Shown: piece by piece, positions 55,794 to 63,837 of the stretch
Layout of the letters: each line of letters opens with the position of its first letter
Numbering within the stretch: position 1 is the first letter of the stretch
From: Chitinophagales bacterium
GTDB lineage: Bacteria; Bacteroidota; Bacteroidia; Chitinophagales; Chitinophagaceae
Assembly: GCA_017303395.1 (NCBI GenBank)
Contig: JAFLBN010000012.1
Coordinates: forward strand, 1-64,000
Reading direction: 5' to 3'
Length of the DNA: 64,000 nucleotides
Translations under genes and position numbers: made by a program
The notes under the pieces: model-generated
Databases searched by the model: none
What the model saw: the letters and a program-made list of their open reading frames with translations, nothing else
Told to the model about the DNA's origin: nothing

Positions 55794-57112
55794 AAATTAA
55801 GTTTTGAAGCAGCGATAAACACCTCAGCTATTACTTCATCTAAGTTTGATGTTACTAAACGAGGCAATTCGGTCAGCATACAATTGGTTGCTCTGTTATA
55901 TGGATCATATACAATTGTAGGTAATCCCTTAGCAGCAGCTAACCCTATTTCAATTAAAGTTCCTGGATCGTCATATAACAGTACAGCAATTAATATAGAA
56001 CACTCATCAAACATTTTCATGTCTGCCGAAAATATCTCTTGTTTCCTTGCTTTTGTAGCATCAAACGCCATTTGACCATTTTCTTCAATAGGTCTACGTG
56101 GTTTAAAATTGTGATACCTCAAACTATCAACCAATATATTTATTGGTTTAGTATCCACAAAATCAAAATCTGGGGCAGCTATATATATATTAATATTGTT
56201 TCTTTTTTCCCAAGGCAATGAAACGCCTTCAATGTTGACTAAGTCTGTAACTTTAGATTGTATCACTCTAGCAACACCTTTTTTAAAGTCATCTGGATAT
56301 GTTGTTATGGCATATTCAGTCGCAATCCAAGATGACAATACCATAGCATCCTTTAAAGACTTTTCATGATATTGGCTTACAAAAGCAGCACAATACACAT
56401 CACCAACCCCTACTGAGTGTATTATAGGCTGAGTTTGAGCATTTGAAACAGTTACTGCCTTTTCTAAAAAGTCATATCCTCTACTACCGCCTCTATTTTC
56501 TTTTAATATTATTCGCTTTGTTTTATTTTCAAACTGACCAGTAAATCCTAAAAAAGAGTCATCATAGCTTGCTTTAAAAATATCAGAAGATGTAGAAATA
56601 AAAATTGTTTCAAGTTTGCTTTTAAGATCACAAAGACTTGCAATATCTTTAATGTTATTCGCAACATCAATATGAATCTTACCTGATAGTTGATTAGCTA
56701 ATTTGACAAGATCATAATTTCCTGATATAAGCAAATAATCATTGTGTACTTTTTGAAATAAGGATTCGCAATTGCTTTCATTATATTCAATTTGTATCTC
56801 GTCTCGTAAAAGCAGCTCATATCCTTGATCTCCTATCTCCTTAGCCTCCTCAATCAAAAAGACATATGGTGAGCCAACAACATTCCCAATTTTAATGATG
56901 TCAGTACAACCAAGAGAATTCAGATAATCATGAATTTGAGCATCTAGATATGACGGAGCGAAATACCCTACAGAGAAAGGGATATTTAAAGCCCATAAAC
57001 ATCTTGCAGCATGGACAATTCCTCCCATTCTGAGTTTAGTCTCGGAATTTGCATCTTTTAAAGTAACGTCAACCACAACATCACCTATTAGGCATATATT
57101 GCTTTGTGTCAT
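55790..57112 (-). CDS. PfkB-type kinase fused to nucleoside 2-deoxyribosyltransferase-like domain
   Basis: 440 residues in two domains. Residues 1-295 resemble PfkB/ribokinase: ICLIGDVVVDVT, KLRMGGIVHAARCLWAL, and the catalytic GVGD (235-238, D238) in HSVGVGDVYCAAF. Residues 307-430 resemble nucleoside 2-deoxyribosyltransferases: IYIAAPDF, RRPIEENGQMAF, FDECSILIAVLLYDDPGTLIEIG, with E388 as the likely nucleophile. Such a pair could phosphorylate a nucleoside and cut or swap its base. ATGA overlaps with both neighbours tie it to the Met-Gly protein and the QueC-like enzyme. The fusion is unusual and its substrate is unknown. Confidence 0.83.
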   Translation of the reverse strand: MTQSNICLIGDVVVDVTLKDANSETKLRMGGIVHAARCLWALNIPFSVGYFAPSYLDAQIHDYLNSLGCTDIIKIGNVVGSPYVFLIEEAKEIGDQGYELLLRDEIQIEYNESNCESLFQKVHNDYLLISGNYDLVKLANQLSGKIHIDVANNIKDIASLCDLKSKLETIFISTSSDIFKASYDDSFLGFTGQFENKTKRIILKENRGGSRGYDFLEKAVTVSNAQTQPIIHSVGVGDVYCAAFVSQYHEKSLKDAMVLSSWIATEYAITTYPDDFKKGVARVIQSKVTDLVNIEGVSLPWEKRNNINIYIAAPDFDFVDTKPINILVDSLRYHNFKPRRPIEENGQMAFDATKARKQEIFSADMKMFDECSILIAVLLYDDPGTLIEIGLAAAKGLPTIVYDPYNRATNCMLTELPRLVTSNLDEVIAEVFIAASKLNL

Positions 57113-57480
57113 ACTGGAACAATATCAACAAATACTGAAGGTGTTGGAACTAACGAAGTGCTTTTTATAACACCAGCATATTTAAATCCATCATCAATAC
57201 ATAATTTAATATAATTGAATTTGGTTGGTAAATATCCGATCTCTTCTCCTTTTAAAGTTTCAACTGAAATGCGTACACCATTAAAAAATACAGTGACTTC
57301 CGTCCCAGAAGTAGGTAGATTTCCTGTGTTAAGGTAATAAAAGCATCTACTCACTTCTTCCAATGAGCATTCAAAGGCTTGTCCACACTTATCTTTACCG
57401 CTTGAACCCCCAGTATTCCCACCATCGGTCGGCTTTCGTTTTGAGTAATCAGTAAAAGAACCTGTTCCTGTACTTCCCAT
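57109..57480 (-). CDS. Small protein with Met-Gly N-terminus, candidate modification target (QatB-like in spirit)
   Basis: 123 residues: MGSTGTGSFTDYSKRKP, then a Gly/Ser-rich flexible segment to about residue 29, then a compact domain from KCGQAFECSLEEVSRC onward with C32, C38, C46 and one more Cys, ending in VPTPSVFVDIVPV. After Met removal the N-terminus is a free glycine on a flexible tail, as expected for a protein modified at its N-terminus. I recall no named family with certainty. It is first of four translationally coupled genes. Confidence 0.75.
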   Translation of the reverse strand: MGSTGTGSFTDYSKRKPTDGGNTGGSSGKDKCGQAFECSLEEVSRCFYYLNTGNLPTSGTEVTVFFNGVRISVETLKGEEIGYLPTKFNYIKLCIDDGFKYAGVIKSTSLVPTPSVFVDIVPV

Positions 57481-57495
57481 AGTTTTAGATATTTA

Positions 57496-58008
57496 TTAGC
57501 GGTTAAATATAGATAGTTTATTTTTTTGTGCTACTGTAGTTGGCAAACATGGTTTGCAAATTTCTGCTATATTCCTATCTGTCAACAAGTCTTTATTACT
57601 ACTACCTCTGTAAATCTTGGGTTTGTTAGCAGCAGGCTTAAAAAAAAGTGAATGTCTGAAGTATGGATAAGCTCTACTATCTAAAGAGCAAATTAATTTG
57701 CATTGAGATTGAATTAATAGTCCTATTAAGTGCTGGTCGTCGAAATTTGCGTGTTGGATCATAGTTGATACTTCATCAGCTTTTTGATCTACTTTACTAT
57801 CATCTACACCGATAGCCTTTGTTGCTTTCCGAAGTTCTACAAAGATTGGCAAATACTTTCCTAGCTCTTTTTTATACTTAGTTCCACCATATACAATTAC
57901 GCCTTTTCCATTTTTTATCCAGTCATATACAGGTTTAAACTCTGAATGATTAACGGACTCAGGCTCTAATACACTAGCGAGTGTGTTTGTATCAATAATT
58001 ATACACAT
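57496..58008 (-). CDS. PIN-like nuclease domain protein
   Basis: 170 residues. The start MCIIIDTNTLASVLEP gives the first PIN acid (D6) and DTN signature. The region ADEVSTMIQHANFDDQHLIG has the middle acids, and KLICSLDSRAYPYF the late strand acid, so a metal-dependent RNase fold is likely. The C-terminal 35 residues are basic. It lies five bases after the AAA ATPase gene and 15 before the Met-Gly protein gene, so it may be the nuclease arm of an ATPase-nuclease pair or of the whole cassette. Confidence 0.75.
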   Translation of the reverse strand: MCIIIDTNTLASVLEPESVNHSEFKPVYDWIKNGKGVIVYGGTKYKKELGKYLPIFVELRKATKAIGVDDSKVDQKADEVSTMIQHANFDDQHLIGLLIQSQCKLICSLDSRAYPYFRHSLFFKPAANKPKIYRGSSNKDLLTDRNIAEICKPCLPTTVAQKNKLSIFNR

Positions 58009-58013
58009 AGTAT

Positions 58014-59306
58014 TTAAATAGACAATAAATTAAGCTGTTCATTAATAAAAAAATCTCGAAACGCATCAGGTTGGTTTTCTGGGTATGATCCATTTTCTTG
58101 GATAGGGATTGTTATTAGCTCATTTCTATTTTCACTTTTACTAAAAAAAACCACTTGACTAATTGATTCTGCTGAAGATTTTTCTTCTTTGAATGCTCTA
58201 TTAATTCTTAATCTAAACCTATCAATAATGTAATCGCTATGTGTTTCGATAATGAACTTTTGATTTTCTAAATCATTTGATTTATAAATGAAATCGCCAA
58301 AAGCAGCCTGAGCCTTTGGATGCAAATGAATTTCTGGTTGCTGCATTGCAAACCAAGAATTATTCGGACGTGCAATCGCTTCGATTAATAATGGTAATAT
58401 TTGTGATATCCCGTACCCAACATTCATGATATTGTGCAACTTGGATTTTATCTTAATCAGAATCTCAAATGTATCATTAGATAACTCCTTTATATTTATT
58501 TCCTCATAAAGACCGCTATCATGCCCAAATCGATTTAATATTTTTCTAGTATCCTCATGTGGTAATATTTCTTTTAACACTGACGGAATATGACCACCTT
58601 CAGGATTGAATATTAGACCTCTAAACTCATATACTTTCCTCGGCTCCGCTCTTACGGGAGCCATCCAAGCAAGAGTCCTGAGAAATGATGGACGTGTTAT
58701 TTTGATAGATTTGATATCAATATCTGCTTTTTGTGTTTCATTTAGGCTGTTTGTAACAACAGATTCTAATTGATTCAAGATTGGCAATATGCCACCAGAT
58801 TCGATCTCAATCCGTTCAAAATTTAGATCATTCAAATTTGAGTTTTCAATCCAGGATTTGAAGAATTCTATATCCTCTTTCTTTTGCAATTGATCTTTTT
58901 CAATATTATACCTATACTTTAATATTGATCCTTCAAGAATAACTTGGATACTTACAATATCATTCTTAAAACTTATTTCTTTTAAGGTGGGATAGTTGTC
59001 GTTATTAATAAACCTTAGCTTTATTGCAGAAAATGATGTTCCATCGTCTGTTGCATCTTCTAACATCCCTATTTCAAAATAGCTTTTTTCTTCGCTAGCA
59101 ATTTCTGAATAGCCCCCAAGAAATGTTCCATCTTCAATTAAACCAAACTCTTTATATCTCCAAAACCCTTGAGATGAAATAATTCCAAGTAATTTTAAAA
59201 GAGATGTTTTCCCTGTACTATTTTCACCTACAAAAAAATTGACTGGTCTGAGCGGCAAATACGTTGATTTGAAGCCTCTAAAATTGTCGATATAAATGAC
59301 AGGCAT
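58014..59306 (-). CDS. OLD-like AAA ATPase, DUF3696 type
   Basis: 430-residue ABC-type ATPase without membrane segments. Walker A GENSTGKTSL (K33), the signature-like GYGISQILPLLIEA, Walker B AMQQPEIHLHPKAQAAFGDF and the H-loop FIIETHSDYIIDRFR are all intact. The tail GSYPENQPDAFRDFF resembles the DUF3696 end. No TOPRIM nuclease is attached, unlike OLD/GajA. Similar ATPases pair with separate nucleases in many defence systems, and a PIN-like gene follows at five bases. Confidence 0.86.
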   Translation of the reverse strand: MPVIYIDNFRGFKSTYLPLRPVNFFVGENSTGKTSLLKLLGIISSQGFWRYKEFGLIEDGTFLGGYSEIASEEKSYFEIGMLEDATDDGTSFSAIKLRFINNDNYPTLKEISFKNDIVSIQVILEGSILKYRYNIEKDQLQKKEDIEFFKSWIENSNLNDLNFERIEIESGGILPILNQLESVVTNSLNETQKADIDIKSIKITRPSFLRTLAWMAPVRAEPRKVYEFRGLIFNPEGGHIPSVLKEILPHEDTRKILNRFGHDSGLYEEINIKELSNDTFEILIKIKSKLHNIMNVGYGISQILPLLIEAIARPNNSWFAMQQPEIHLHPKAQAAFGDFIYKSNDLENQKFIIETHSDYIIDRFRLRINRAFKEEKSSAESISQVVFFSKSENRNELITIPIQENGSYPENQPDAFRDFFINEQLNLLSI

Positions 59307-59324
59307 TGAGTATTATTTTATTTG

Positions 59325-59332
59325 CAAAATTA
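59325..59332 (-). promoter_or_regulatory. Candidate -7 element before the ATPase-led cassette
   Basis: Minus-strand TAATTTTG fits TAnnTTTG and lies 18 bases before the ATPase start, in the 92-base gap after herA. This gap is the largest inside the defence run and suggests a separate transcript for the six downstream genes. No -33 element is clear. Confidence 0.4.
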
Positions 59333-59398
59333 TAGTTTTCATGTATCACCTTAATGATATTACTAATATAATTAATAAAATACTATTTCTGAAATAAG

Positions 59399-61252
59399 CT
59401 AGACCCAGTTTTTTATTAAGCCTCGAGTTTTATTATTTGGTTCGTATTTATCTTCAATCTTACCAATATCAATTACAACTGGAACTTGTGCCGCTAAACC
59501 TGCTAATATGCAAGTACCAGTTGGCAATATAGGTAAGTATTCAAACGACAATTTATCTAGATATGAAATAGTCTTTTCAACAGCTAGAATATCATTATTA
59601 TTAATTAAACGATGTAAAAAGTAGTTGTGTAGTTGTGAAATAATAGTCGCAGAAATATCTGAGGGTCTCTGGCTAGCAATTGTAAGAAACACACCAAATT
59701 TCCTGCCTTCTTTAATTATTTCTTCAAAGGTTTCTAATCTATAGTCCTTCCATTGCTCACTTTCTCTATCAGAATTTCTAGATAAGATATTATGTGCTTC
59801 ATCTACTATAATATTCAAATAAGATGTTTCATCATTTCTAGCTTTTTGTTCATCATATAATTGCTTACACAACAATAGTGGCAATATTTTTCTCATGTGG
59901 ATATTAACATCCTTTAATGAGACAACAGTGATATTTTTACTAAGACTTACACTATCATTAATATCTATTACCTTTCTAATGTCTTCAAATCTCTTTTCCA
60001 TTCTCTTAATTAAAGGAGACAGGTGTTCTCTATTTGCGTGTCCTTTAATAATATCATCATAGTACTGGATTACTATTTGCAAGCGTAGTTTATCTAAGGA
60101 ATTTAAAGAAACTAAGGAAATATCTATTGCATTTAAATCATTTGATACGTAGGATCTCATGTCAGCTTTCCATTTCCAATTTCCTGATTCCGGTTCAATG
60201 TATACAAACTCGTTGCCTTGATTGTAATATTGTAGGTTTTCTCTTAATCGATCTCTTACTAATGAAACATTTGAATTCGGAAGGCTGTTTTCAATGTCAG
60301 ACAGAAAGTCAATGATAACTTTTGAACCCAGTTCTTTATCGTTCTTATCTAATGCAAGAATAAGCTTTGACTTTATTAACTCTAGCATAGAAGCATTGTC
60401 ATTTAGTTTCTCGGCTAAAAAACTATTTGATAATGCTCTTCTAATGAATGGCGTTTGTGTTTTTTCTGTAGCCTCTAAAATTACAGACCAAAAAGAAGGT
60501 TCATATAATGCTTCTGAAGAAACAGGATATTTATCTCCATTCCCTTTAGTAGATAATTTGTAAATGTTCTTATATTCTTTATCAATAATAACATTGTCAT
60601 CTTCATCTACATATTCTCCATTAAAGTCTATCAAAAAGAACTTTGCATTTTTTATAAAATTAGGATTATCACCGTACTTTTTAAATAGCTCTCTATACAA
60701 TTTCGCTAATGTATAGGACTTCCCACTTCCAGTGTTTCCAAATATTCCGATGTGGCTTGCAAACATACAATCAATTCCTACTAGGATTTCTTGTCCTTTT
60801 TCAAGGGTTAGAGTTCCTATTGAAAGAGGTTCATCGTCCTTTCTAATAAAATCGTGTACTTTGTTAAATTCATCTCTATCTAATAAGTAACATTCATTAT
60901 CTATCAATGGCATTTCTTTAATACCTCTCTCAAATTCTTTCCCACTAAAAAAACCTAATAAGCTTATATTTAAAGACCTACTAATTTTTTCCTTATCGCT
61001 TGAATATTCTTTCGTTGAATATACTTTATCTTCTATTGTATACTCCCCTTCTACCTTACCAATAATGATAGTAAATCCTTTAATAATCTTTATGTAGCTT
61101 CCAACTGATACGTTTTTTATTAAATCACCTTTATACAATAAATGTGAACTATTTTTTGATTTATCTACAGTTACACGAATAGACCTACCATCAACAGATA
61201 TCACTCTGCCTATACGAAAAATAGAATCCTTAACAGTTGATTCTTCTTGCAT
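59399..61252 (-). CDS. HerA-like ATPase of a SIR2-HerA defence pair
   Basis: 617-residue hexameric HerA/FtsK-type ATPase. An N-terminal HAS-barrel-like domain (about residues 10-75) precedes Walker A GIFGNTGSGKSYTLAKL (K178), Walker B LNIIVDEAHNIL and TIASQRPSDIS, with an arginine-rich LHRLINN segment after it. In known SIR2-HerA systems the HerA hexamer scaffolds SIR2 subunits, and the complex depletes NAD or cuts DNA upon phage infection. It follows the SIR2 gene by three bases, so a fixed ratio is likely. Confidence 0.9.
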   Translation of the reverse strand: MQEESTVKDSIFRIGRVISVDGRSIRVTVDKSKNSSHLLYKGDLIKNVSVGSYIKIIKGFTIIIGKVEGEYTIEDKVYSTKEYSSDKEKISRSLNISLLGFFSGKEFERGIKEMPLIDNECYLLDRDEFNKVHDFIRKDDEPLSIGTLTLEKGQEILVGIDCMFASHIGIFGNTGSGKSYTLAKLYRELFKKYGDNPNFIKNAKFFLIDFNGEYVDEDDNVIIDKEYKNIYKLSTKGNGDKYPVSSEALYEPSFWSVILEATEKTQTPFIRRALSNSFLAEKLNDNASMLELIKSKLILALDKNDKELGSKVIIDFLSDIENSLPNSNVSLVRDRLRENLQYYNQGNEFVYIEPESGNWKWKADMRSYVSNDLNAIDISLVSLNSLDKLRLQIVIQYYDDIIKGHANREHLSPLIKRMEKRFEDIRKVIDINDSVSLSKNITVVSLKDVNIHMRKILPLLLCKQLYDEQKARNDETSYLNIIVDEAHNILSRNSDRESEQWKDYRLETFEEIIKEGRKFGVFLTIASQRPSDISATIISQLHNYFLHRLINNNDILAVEKTISYLDKLSFEYLPILPTGTCILAGLAAQVPVVIDIGKIEDKYEPNNKTRGLIKNWV

Positions 61253-61255
61253 ACA

Positions 61256-62371
61256 TCAATCTATTTTATCAACTAGTTCTTTGAATACTTTAGTGTTAAT
61301 AGCCTCAAAATCATAATACTCTCCGGTGGCAGGTTCAAGAATATCAATATTATTATAACGTAATATTGAATTGCACTTTTTTATATTTTCCTCGATATTT
61401 CCTTTTGATGGTGCATCATACGCTAGGATCTTAATTACTAGTGTTGGATTTGAATTTGCGGCTCTTACGATAATTTCCCGTATGTGCTCGTCAGACAATG
61501 AAAATCCCATAATAAACAAAATTGTATTTTCTTTCTCCATTTCATTGGAAAACACACGCAACAGTTCATAATAATATAAATTCAAAATTGTGTCATGAAA
61601 TTTTTCCTTTGTGGGATCAACAACAGTGAGTGTATCAAATTCGTTTAAAAAATCTGTTATAGATGAATCATGTGGCATACCAATAACGTCTCTCTCAAAT
61701 TCAGCAAATGTGGTGGTAGTAGTAAAGTCAATCACTTTTGATTTTATAAGTTCCCATTTCGAGTTGATTAAAGCAATACTATTTAGTTGGGAATACAGTA
61801 TTTTATCTTCTTTAGATTCCCAAGTTAATGAACCGTGAACTTTCAATAAATTAAAGACAGGGATTTCTGAAGTATTATCATAATGCAGGCTTTTTTTGAA
61901 AAACGATTTCTTAAAATTTGTTAAACTGAAGATGGGATTAAATCTACCATAGAAACCATCGTTGTATTCTAGTTGAGTTTCTTCCAAAGCCTTTTCAAAA
62001 AAAACATCAATATTTGTAGTAAATAGATTTACTTGTTTATTGAGTATTGTACTTTTTCTTTTTAGTACGATCGTATTAAGATTGACAAGAAAGGTCTTAT
62101 AATTTTCGAGGACTTTTGTTTTATTGGTTTCTATTATAGCATCGTCGATAATCGAAGGATTTTGTTTGATTACATTTTCAAAGTATTTACCCAGGATTGA
62201 CGCTCTAATAATCTCCTTTTTCTTAATGTCAAGATTAGTGTTTCGACTTAAATCTGTTAATAGTAATTCAACGTTTGCTAAAGTTGTAAAATATGGGACA
62301 GATAAGCCCGATCCAACTAAAAAGTTAATGTTACAGTCTTGTATGACATCTTTAAGCTTATCAATTTGCAT
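61256..62371 (-). CDS. SIR2-like NADase of a SIR2-HerA defence pair
   Basis: 371 residues. The NAD fold has FLVGSGLSVPYF near the N-terminus, LFTTNIDVFFEKAL (the TQN-ID site with Thr-Thr-Asn) and the catalytic H179 in LLKVHGSLTW. The late LFIMGFSLSDEHI is typical of SIR2_2 defence proteins. These hydrolyse NAD rather than deacylate proteins. Pairing with HerA fits the published SIR2-HerA anti-phage type. The gene lies 30 bases after a membrane-protein gene. Confidence 0.9.
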   Translation of the reverse strand: MQIDKLKDVIQDCNINFLVGSGLSVPYFTTLANVELLLTDLSRNTNLDIKKKEIIRASILGKYFENVIKQNPSIIDDAIIETNKTKVLENYKTFLVNLNTIVLKRKSTILNKQVNLFTTNIDVFFEKALEETQLEYNDGFYGRFNPIFSLTNFKKSFFKKSLHYDNTSEIPVFNLLKVHGSLTWESKEDKILYSQLNSIALINSKWELIKSKVIDFTTTTTFAEFERDVIGMPHDSSITDFLNEFDTLTVVDPTKEKFHDTILNLYYYELLRVFSNEMEKENTILFIMGFSLSDEHIREIIVRAANSNPTLVIKILAYDAPSKGNIEENIKKCNSILRYNNIDILEPATGEYYDFEAINTKVFKELVDKID

Positions 62372-62401
62372 GGCAATAGAGTATTATACATAAAAATATT
62401 A

Positions 62402-63130
62402 CTAATTTTCTACTTTGGTATGGGCAAGCAAGTACTTCTCAGCTTCATTGTGAAATTTGTGTACTAAAGCAGGAATGATATCAAGAAACCTATAAGATAG
62501 AAGTAGAATATACAATGTACTTAGTAGCGAAATGCAAACAATGACATACAAGCCTAATCCAAACTGGGGAATAGAAGAAAAATATATTGTAATGGCAATT
62601 AATGCTCTAAAAACAGAATGGAACGTAGCTTCTAAATTTTTTTTAGGCTCAATCAATTCACTTTCAATTTTTTGAAACGTTTCCGGAGTTAATTCATGCT
62701 TGAGATTATTATAAAGCTCTATCATTAAGGTTTTAGTAAGCCTCATTGGTGAAACTAAAGTTGATACTCTTGTAAGTGCTTTTATGTTGTCATCAACAGA
62801 TTCTTTTTTCACTTGATAATATATTATTTTCCTAGTCCACTTTATCGTCTTAAAGTGGTTTATCAAATTGAAAATTAAAAGTGAAACAAAATATGTACCG
62901 CAATAAACTGCTATAAATATGCTTAGCGGAATAAAAAAATTACCTTTTATAAAGAAATTCAGAATTGCCTTATAATCATAATAATTAAACCAAACATATT
63001 TACCATAATACTTTTCAAAAAGGAATGAAGAAATACTAATCGTAAATAGTAAATTTAATAGCCTCCGTATCGGTAAACTTATTGATTTACCTTTTAAGTA
63101 GTCTGCTGCAATTAAAAAGATTTGATTCAT
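62402..63130 (-). CDS. Membrane protein of unknown function
   Basis: 242 residues with about four TM helices (near residues 20-38, 68-95, 160-188 and 192-215) and a charged cytoplasmic middle part (about 100-155, KKESVDDNIKALTRVSTL). I recognise no family. It precedes the SIR2 gene by 30 bases on the same strand and may be cotranscribed; it may be an accessory of the defence pair or simply a neighbour. Confidence 0.65.
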   Translation of the reverse strand: MNQIFLIAADYLKGKSISLPIRRLLNLLFTISISSFLFEKYYGKYVWFNYYDYKAILNFFIKGNFFIPLSIFIAVYCGTYFVSLLIFNLINHFKTIKWTRKIIYYQVKKESVDDNIKALTRVSTLVSPMRLTKTLMIELYNNLKHELTPETFQKIESELIEPKKNLEATFHSVFRALIAITIYFSSIPQFGLGLYVIVCISLLSTLYILLLSYRFLDIIPALVHKFHNEAEKYLLAHTKVEN

Positions 63131-63145
63131 TTATACTAATGATAA

Positions 63146-63634
63146 TTAGTTAGCATTCTTAATACTCTCATCATACATTATTTTACTTACCATTTCCTCT
63201 AACTGTTTAACAGTTATTCCTTTCTCAAGAGCGTGTTTCTTAACATATTCCTCTACAGCTTTTTTTTCATCAATTTCGTTCACTCTCAAACAATTATGCT
63301 CCATTAGCAAATTGATACGATAACTAAGTCTTACCATGTAAGGAATGGTATTTGTCGTGACGACTTCTTTAAATACTTCTATATCTTTATTTGTCCTTCT
63401 TATTGATACATATATGCATATAAGCAACACTATTAAGGGCATTACATTCAACATAATTTGTATAGTTATTTGAGGCAATTGAAGTTTATCTAAGAGTATT
63501 TGAACTATCTTCTCTTCAAATATTGTTATCATTCCAGATATCAATACAGTCAATATGGCATATATAGAGAAACTTTTATTAAACTCTTTCCTATTCATAC
63601 AATATAAATTTATAGTCAATTTACTAATTTGCAA
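63146..63634 (-). CDS. Small membrane protein of unknown function
   Basis: 162 residues with two TM helices (about 20-40 and 54-77) and a hydrophilic, helical C-terminal half (about 90-160, EYVKKHALEKGITVKQLEEM). The start could also be MNRKEFNKSFS at residue 14. No family recognised. It lies 15 bases before the other membrane protein gene, so the two probably form a pair. Confidence 0.6.
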   Translation of the reverse strand: MQISKLTINLYCMNRKEFNKSFSIYAILTVLISGMITIFEEKIVQILLDKLQLPQITIQIMLNVMPLIVLLICIYVSIRRTNKDIEVFKEVVTTNTIPYMVRLSYRINLLMEHNCLRVNEIDEKKAVEEYVKKHALEKGITVKQLEEMVSKIMYDESIKNAN

Positions 63635-63702
63635 CTTGTAAAATCAATAGTAAATGAAGTAAACAAATACACACATATAAGAATTGGCTTAGTCATTTCT
63701 TT

Positions 63703-63810
63703 CCTAACTCAAATCTCCCACTTGAATAATACAGGAAAAGAATGTGAGGTAAGCTCCCATAAGGGAGTTGGCTTGCATTTCCTGTATGGGTTGGGAGACC
63801 CAGAGTTAGG
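63703..63810. repeat. 108-base imperfect hairpin, attC-like
   Basis: Paired segments, outer to inner: CCTAACTC (63703-63710) with GAGTTAGG (63803-63810); TCTCCCA (63714-63720) with TGGGAGA (63792-63798); ATACAGGAAA (63729-63738) with TTTCCTGTAT (63778-63787); AAGC/GCTT and TCCC/GGGA around ATAA, with a GTTG bulge. Outer boxes CCTAAC and GTTAGG with 5-6-base spacers to a second box resemble integron attC R and L boxes; the outermost consensus base pair is missing. A structured RNA or a transposon end are alternatives. Confidence 0.5.
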
Positions 63811-63837
63811 GATGTTTAGTTCAACTCCCGACTTTTT

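Noticed and set aside
54477-59306. Calling the cassette type IV CBASS
   Set aside because: No CD-NTase, TGT-like or recognisable CBASS effector gene is present; only QueC-like and OGG-like parts match.
54477-59306. Calling the cassette Qat
   Set aside because: There is no TatD-type nuclease, and the extra fusion and HhH genes are not part of Qat; the ATPase and QueC-like parts alone are not enough.
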